From Microcebus murinus (taxonomy: Eukaryota; Chordata; Mammalia; Primates; Cheirogaleidae), in assembly GCF_040939455.1 (NCBI RefSeq), contig NC_134109.1, forward strand, positions 73,561,001 through 73,625,000: 64,000 nucleotides of DNA, written 5' to 3'. Position numbers and translations under genes: made by a program. Under the pieces are notes generated by a model. It was not told the origin of the DNA, did no database searches, and worked only from the letters and a program-made list of their open reading frames with translations. Below, one piece after another: positions 61,098 to 64,000 of the stretch. How positions within the stretch are numbered: position 1 is the first letter of the stretch; every line of letters begins with the position of its first letter.

Positions 61098-62757
61098 GGT
61101 CAAACCTCCCTGCTAATGGTAATCTGTATTTGCAGCCGCTCCCCAGCGCTAGCATCACTGCGTTGGCTCTGCCTCAGGTCATCAGGCATGAGATTCTCAG
61201 AAGGAGCCACAATCTAGACCCCTCACATGCACAGTGAACAGTAGGATTTGCACTCCTGTGAGAATCTAACGCAGCCACTGATCTGACAAGGAGGCAGAGC
61301 TTAGGCAGTGATGTGAGCAATGGGGAACAGCTGTAAATACAGATGAAGCTTTGCTTGCTTGCCTGCTACTCACCTCCTGCTGTGTGGCCTGGTTCCTAAC
61401 AGCCACGGATGGGTACCGGTTTGCGGTTGTGGCCTGGGGGTTTGGGACTGCAGCTGTACAGGGCAACTCAAATGGAGAAGGAAAATATCCTGAGTGTTGG
61501 AGGGGATGGAAACTTGCTCGCCTTTAAATGGTTTTCAATGCACGCCCTGGGTCTTTCTGGGTTGTCTACTAGAAAATCACAACCAAAGTCTCCTGTGACT
61601 GGTTATTTGTTCTTGCAGTGGAAATAAGTTGGAATCCCCTGGCCTTAAGAGAATTCATAATAAGGGAATGGAAATTTGGCAGCCAGCTAGGGTGAAATTA
61701 AGTATCAATTGCTTCTTCTTTTTCTGTTCTCATGGTGTTTTTTTTTTTTCAGAGATGTGTATATGATGCAAACTCAGGGAGTTGGGGAGAGGGATAACCC
61801 CGGGGAACACGGGCCCTGTGGCTTTGCCTGCGATTACTTGGCCATCTTGGTGCAGCCTCTTAACTGCTCCGTGTGTTAGCTTTCTCATTACAAATGGAGA
61901 GTAATCAATCGTACGACTCTCTTAGTTTTTGGAATAAGGCCTGGATATACTCAGAAATTTCTGGCAAAAATGATTCTAAGTGGGCATACATTCTATATAG
62001 AAACAAAATAATATTCTTCTACCTAAAGGAGATGGCTGGATTGTTCGATCCTAATACTAACACGCTCTCCTCATTGTCAGAAGTGCTTTCTCAGGCATGG
62101 CAGGGCTAGGACCTGAAATTTCCAAAGGCTCCTGCTTGTCCCCTATGGAGCCCATGGTTTAAGTGAAAGCATTGTCCCTAGCCCAGAGTTATAAGGGGCC
62201 AGAGTCCCCGAGCACCTCTCTGCCATCTCAGAATGCAAAGGCAATATGTTAAAGGGCCCCCAGGCCCTTTAGTGTGGGAGTGCGGGACCCATGGGAGAGC
62301 AGCATCAGACAGAAGAGGGGGGCGACAGGGAAGGAGGCCAACGAGAGGAGCCTGGCGACATGAACACACCCAGTGCAAACACAAACCCCTTCTGGGGGAG
62401 GGCGGCAAACACACTGATGGATCTGAAAGCTATTTGCAAGGCTGATCAGCTCCGGGTTGTATTCCAGCTGCGACACATGGTGCCTGGTTGAACAAATGTT
62501 ACATTTCCATGAATTGATAATCTAAGAAAAATAGATGAAGAAGACAGGCACATCTGCCCTCTGTTGGATTATCTGAATATCTCACTTTGCTTAATATTCT
62601 CCCAGTTTATAACAAACTACGCTGGTGCATCCTGAAAATGTTCAGGTGATCTCCATCAGTACCTGATTCACATGTTGATAGCATGAGGCTTTTCCTGACT
62701 TAAGTGAGAAAAGTGATCACAGTACAGAACATACAGCATTTGATGTGGATAGACGGG

Positions 62758-62948
62758 ACATGTGGACTAAAATAAGTGTCAGATTCTGACTTAAGCCTGC
62801 CATGAGATGCAGCTGTACAATTAAAGTATATCAACTCACTTGCCACTATAAAACGTGCCACCAGATGCAACTTAATTGTCACTTGTTACTCACTGATAGG
62901 GTTTTGATGTGAAGTCTGCAAATAATTAATTTATTATGGTTTCTGTGC
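62758..62948 (+). repeat. 191-bp direct duplication, copy 2 (isolated)
   Basis: Near-identical to 60907-61097, both starting ACATGTGGAC and ending TTTCTGTGC. Differences are CG to CA and C to T, as if this copy had decayed by deamination. No transposon ends or target duplication accompany it. Confidence 0.95.
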
Positions 62949-62997
62949 CTATCTTAAGACCCGGGTCACTTTGGGCACTGGGGTGAACCTGAGTGAA

Positions 62998-63070
62998 CCT
63001 CAGTTTCTTCATCTGCAAAATGGAGATCAACAATACACAAGCAGTTCTTAGAATTTGAAACGATGCGACA
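62998..63070 (-). repeat. MIR fragment, reverse orientation
   Basis: CCTCAGTTTCTTCATCTGCA followed by AAATGGAGAT is the reverse complement of the MIR stretch 'cagatgaggaaactgagg'. Confidence 0.55.
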
Positions 63071-63930
63071 CTTTGCAATGATACCTCGACAAATGGGCAG
63101 TAACTCTTACGTATGAAAAATGGTGCTCACTGCTTAGCCATGCTGTTTAATAAGTTTTATCTGAATCCTAAAGTTGAATATCTTCTCAAAGATGGTGATA
63201 TTTAATGCCTGGGCCCTTATTAAGTATAATGTATACTGTCCACTGTCAACAGATGCTAGGGAAAGAGTTGATAGCCTACTATCATTAAGGTCCTTAACTC
63301 TTTGCTATTTAGAAGTCTAAATCATTCCTTGTCCTTCATGACTCAAATACAGAGAGAACCCAAGGCACGGGGGAATCATCTCATAGCCTCATCAGGAAGC
63401 AGCCCCCTGTTCTCATGCCTGTTAATGTATCTGCACCTTACGCCTAGTGGCCTAGTGGAATGAGTAGGGAGAGTGGTGCTTTTGATGAAAAATATTTCCT
63501 TATTGGGAATTCAAATTGAATGATGCTGTTCTAGATTTTAAAATTTCAGATCATCCACAATAAGATCTGATTCTTTTAAAAAATTCTAAGTTTATTCTCA
63601 GTGCTGTGTGACTGCATTTCTCAAGCTTCATGATACTCTCCACCCTTTTCTAAATGCTGTTTCAGGATGGATGATGACTTGAGCATACAGATCTTTCTCA
63701 AGCCCTGCTGACACTCCCAAACAGTGCCCTTCTTTTACTTGCTAAAATAATGCAGATAGGTATGGATATTTCTTTCAAAACCTAGATGAAAACCACCCCC
63801 CCCCCCTGAGCTTCCAATCATCAGGCTCTGCTTCATTTCTCCAAAAGACTCACCATTTAGTCCCCAAGAACCTGGAGTTTTAAATAACTCACATCAGCAC
63901 CACGACCTTCTCTTTCTCTTGCAGACTCAC

Positions 63931-64000
63931 CTGGCCACCATTTCTTTCTCCTTATGGGAGGCATACCCGCTGCTGCTAAGGGGCTTCAGAGGGGACGACA
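63931..64000 (-). CDS. RYR3: RYR3 window exon 1 (partial, cut by window edge)
   Basis: Transcript-first exon visible; its 5' end lies beyond 64000. The frame is fixed by the run SHKEKEMVA, a family-conserved motif of the bridging solenoid, followed by donor GTGAGT. It ends after two bases of a Ser codon (phase 2), which the next exon completes. The residues nearest the edge read SSPLKPL, less hydrophobic than I expect for this family. Confidence 0.85.

Larger units (their letters stand above)
58741..61453 (-). mobile_element. Charlie3-like hAT transposon, full-length, decayed
   Basis: Starts CAGTGGTCCCCAATCTTTTT and GGCACCAGGGACTCATTTC; ends with CGGATGGGTACCGGTTTGCG and a degraded terminal repeat. 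These ends equal MER1, the short derivative of Charlie3, as I remember it. The 8-bp flanks CTTTACAG and CTGTACAG are hAT target duplications with one mismatch. On the minus strand, pieces of an hAT transposase run from about 60764 down to 58913: a BED-type zinc finger (CITCGDQL ... SRHMETEH) in 60456-60764, a piece with EVRWLSKGRSLARVFEL in 59605-59832, and a C-terminal dimerisation-type piece in 58913-59254. Stops and frameshifts separate the pieces, so it is dead. Confidence 0.85.
57699..63930. other. Intron 1 of the window
   Basis: 6.2-kb intron dominated by a 2.7-kb Charlie3-like transposon and, 1.3 kb beyond it, a 191-bp near-copy of part of it. An antisense MIR end (CCTCAGTTTCTTCATCTGC) is at about 62998-63030. 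Positions 57700-58730, 61470-62750 and 63080-63930 show nothing else I can name, apart from a C11 run at 63796-63806. Confidence 0.6.

Overview
The window is a stretch of nuclear DNA from a primate, most likely a strepsirrhine (lemur or relative). Four Alu-family copies are present; three carry the TTGGCCAATTAATTTCTTTC-type linker that I associate with lemur and galago Alus. A 73-bp piggyBac-type miniature element flanked by TTAA fits what is known of mouse lemur genomes. The species itself is inferred, not proven.

One gene is present: a central part of RYR3, encoding ryanodine receptor 3, the sarco/endoplasmic reticulum Ca2+ release channel. It lies on the minus strand, so transcription runs from 64000 towards 1. 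I can place 27 coding exons, 2828 bp in all. All have GT-AG borders, all junction phases agree and no stop codon interrupts the frame. The first exon is cut by the window edge, and the gene continues beyond both ends. The encoded part matches roughly residues 3030-3970 in RyR1 numbering: the end of the bridging solenoid, the calmodulin-binding helix (18873-18985) and the first part of the core solenoid. It includes both glutamates of the cytosolic Ca2+ activation site (5542-5622 and 1566-1694). Two microexons, 15 bp at 24366-24380 and 18 bp at 6029-6046, sit exactly where RYR1 has its alternatively spliced ASI and ASII exons.

Everything else is intron. From the transcript's 5' side: a 6.2-kb intron (57699-63930) with a full-length decayed Charlie3-like hAT transposon and a stray 99%-identical 191-bp copy of part of it; a 7-kb intron (46700-53685) with a hAT miniature element, an Alu and a CA repeat; a 5.3-kb intron (41228-46568) with two non-autonomous hAT elements; an 8.9-kb intron (29406-38266) with a 2.1-kb L2, two LTRs of one family in opposite orientation and a TG repeat; a 4.7-kb intron (24381-29122) with a 360-nt tract that is CU-rich in the transcript, upstream of the 15-bp microexon; then smaller introns with the piggyBac miniature element, a TA-flanked pogo/Tc1-like miniature element beside a perfect 23-bp hairpin, Alu copies, and a near-complete Tigger inserted into a MIR.

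No second protein gene, RNA gene, promoter or CRISPR array is supported. The most unusual signals are the two near-identical short local duplications, the hairpin, the two miniature DNA transposons, and the CU-rich tract ahead of the ASI-type microexon.
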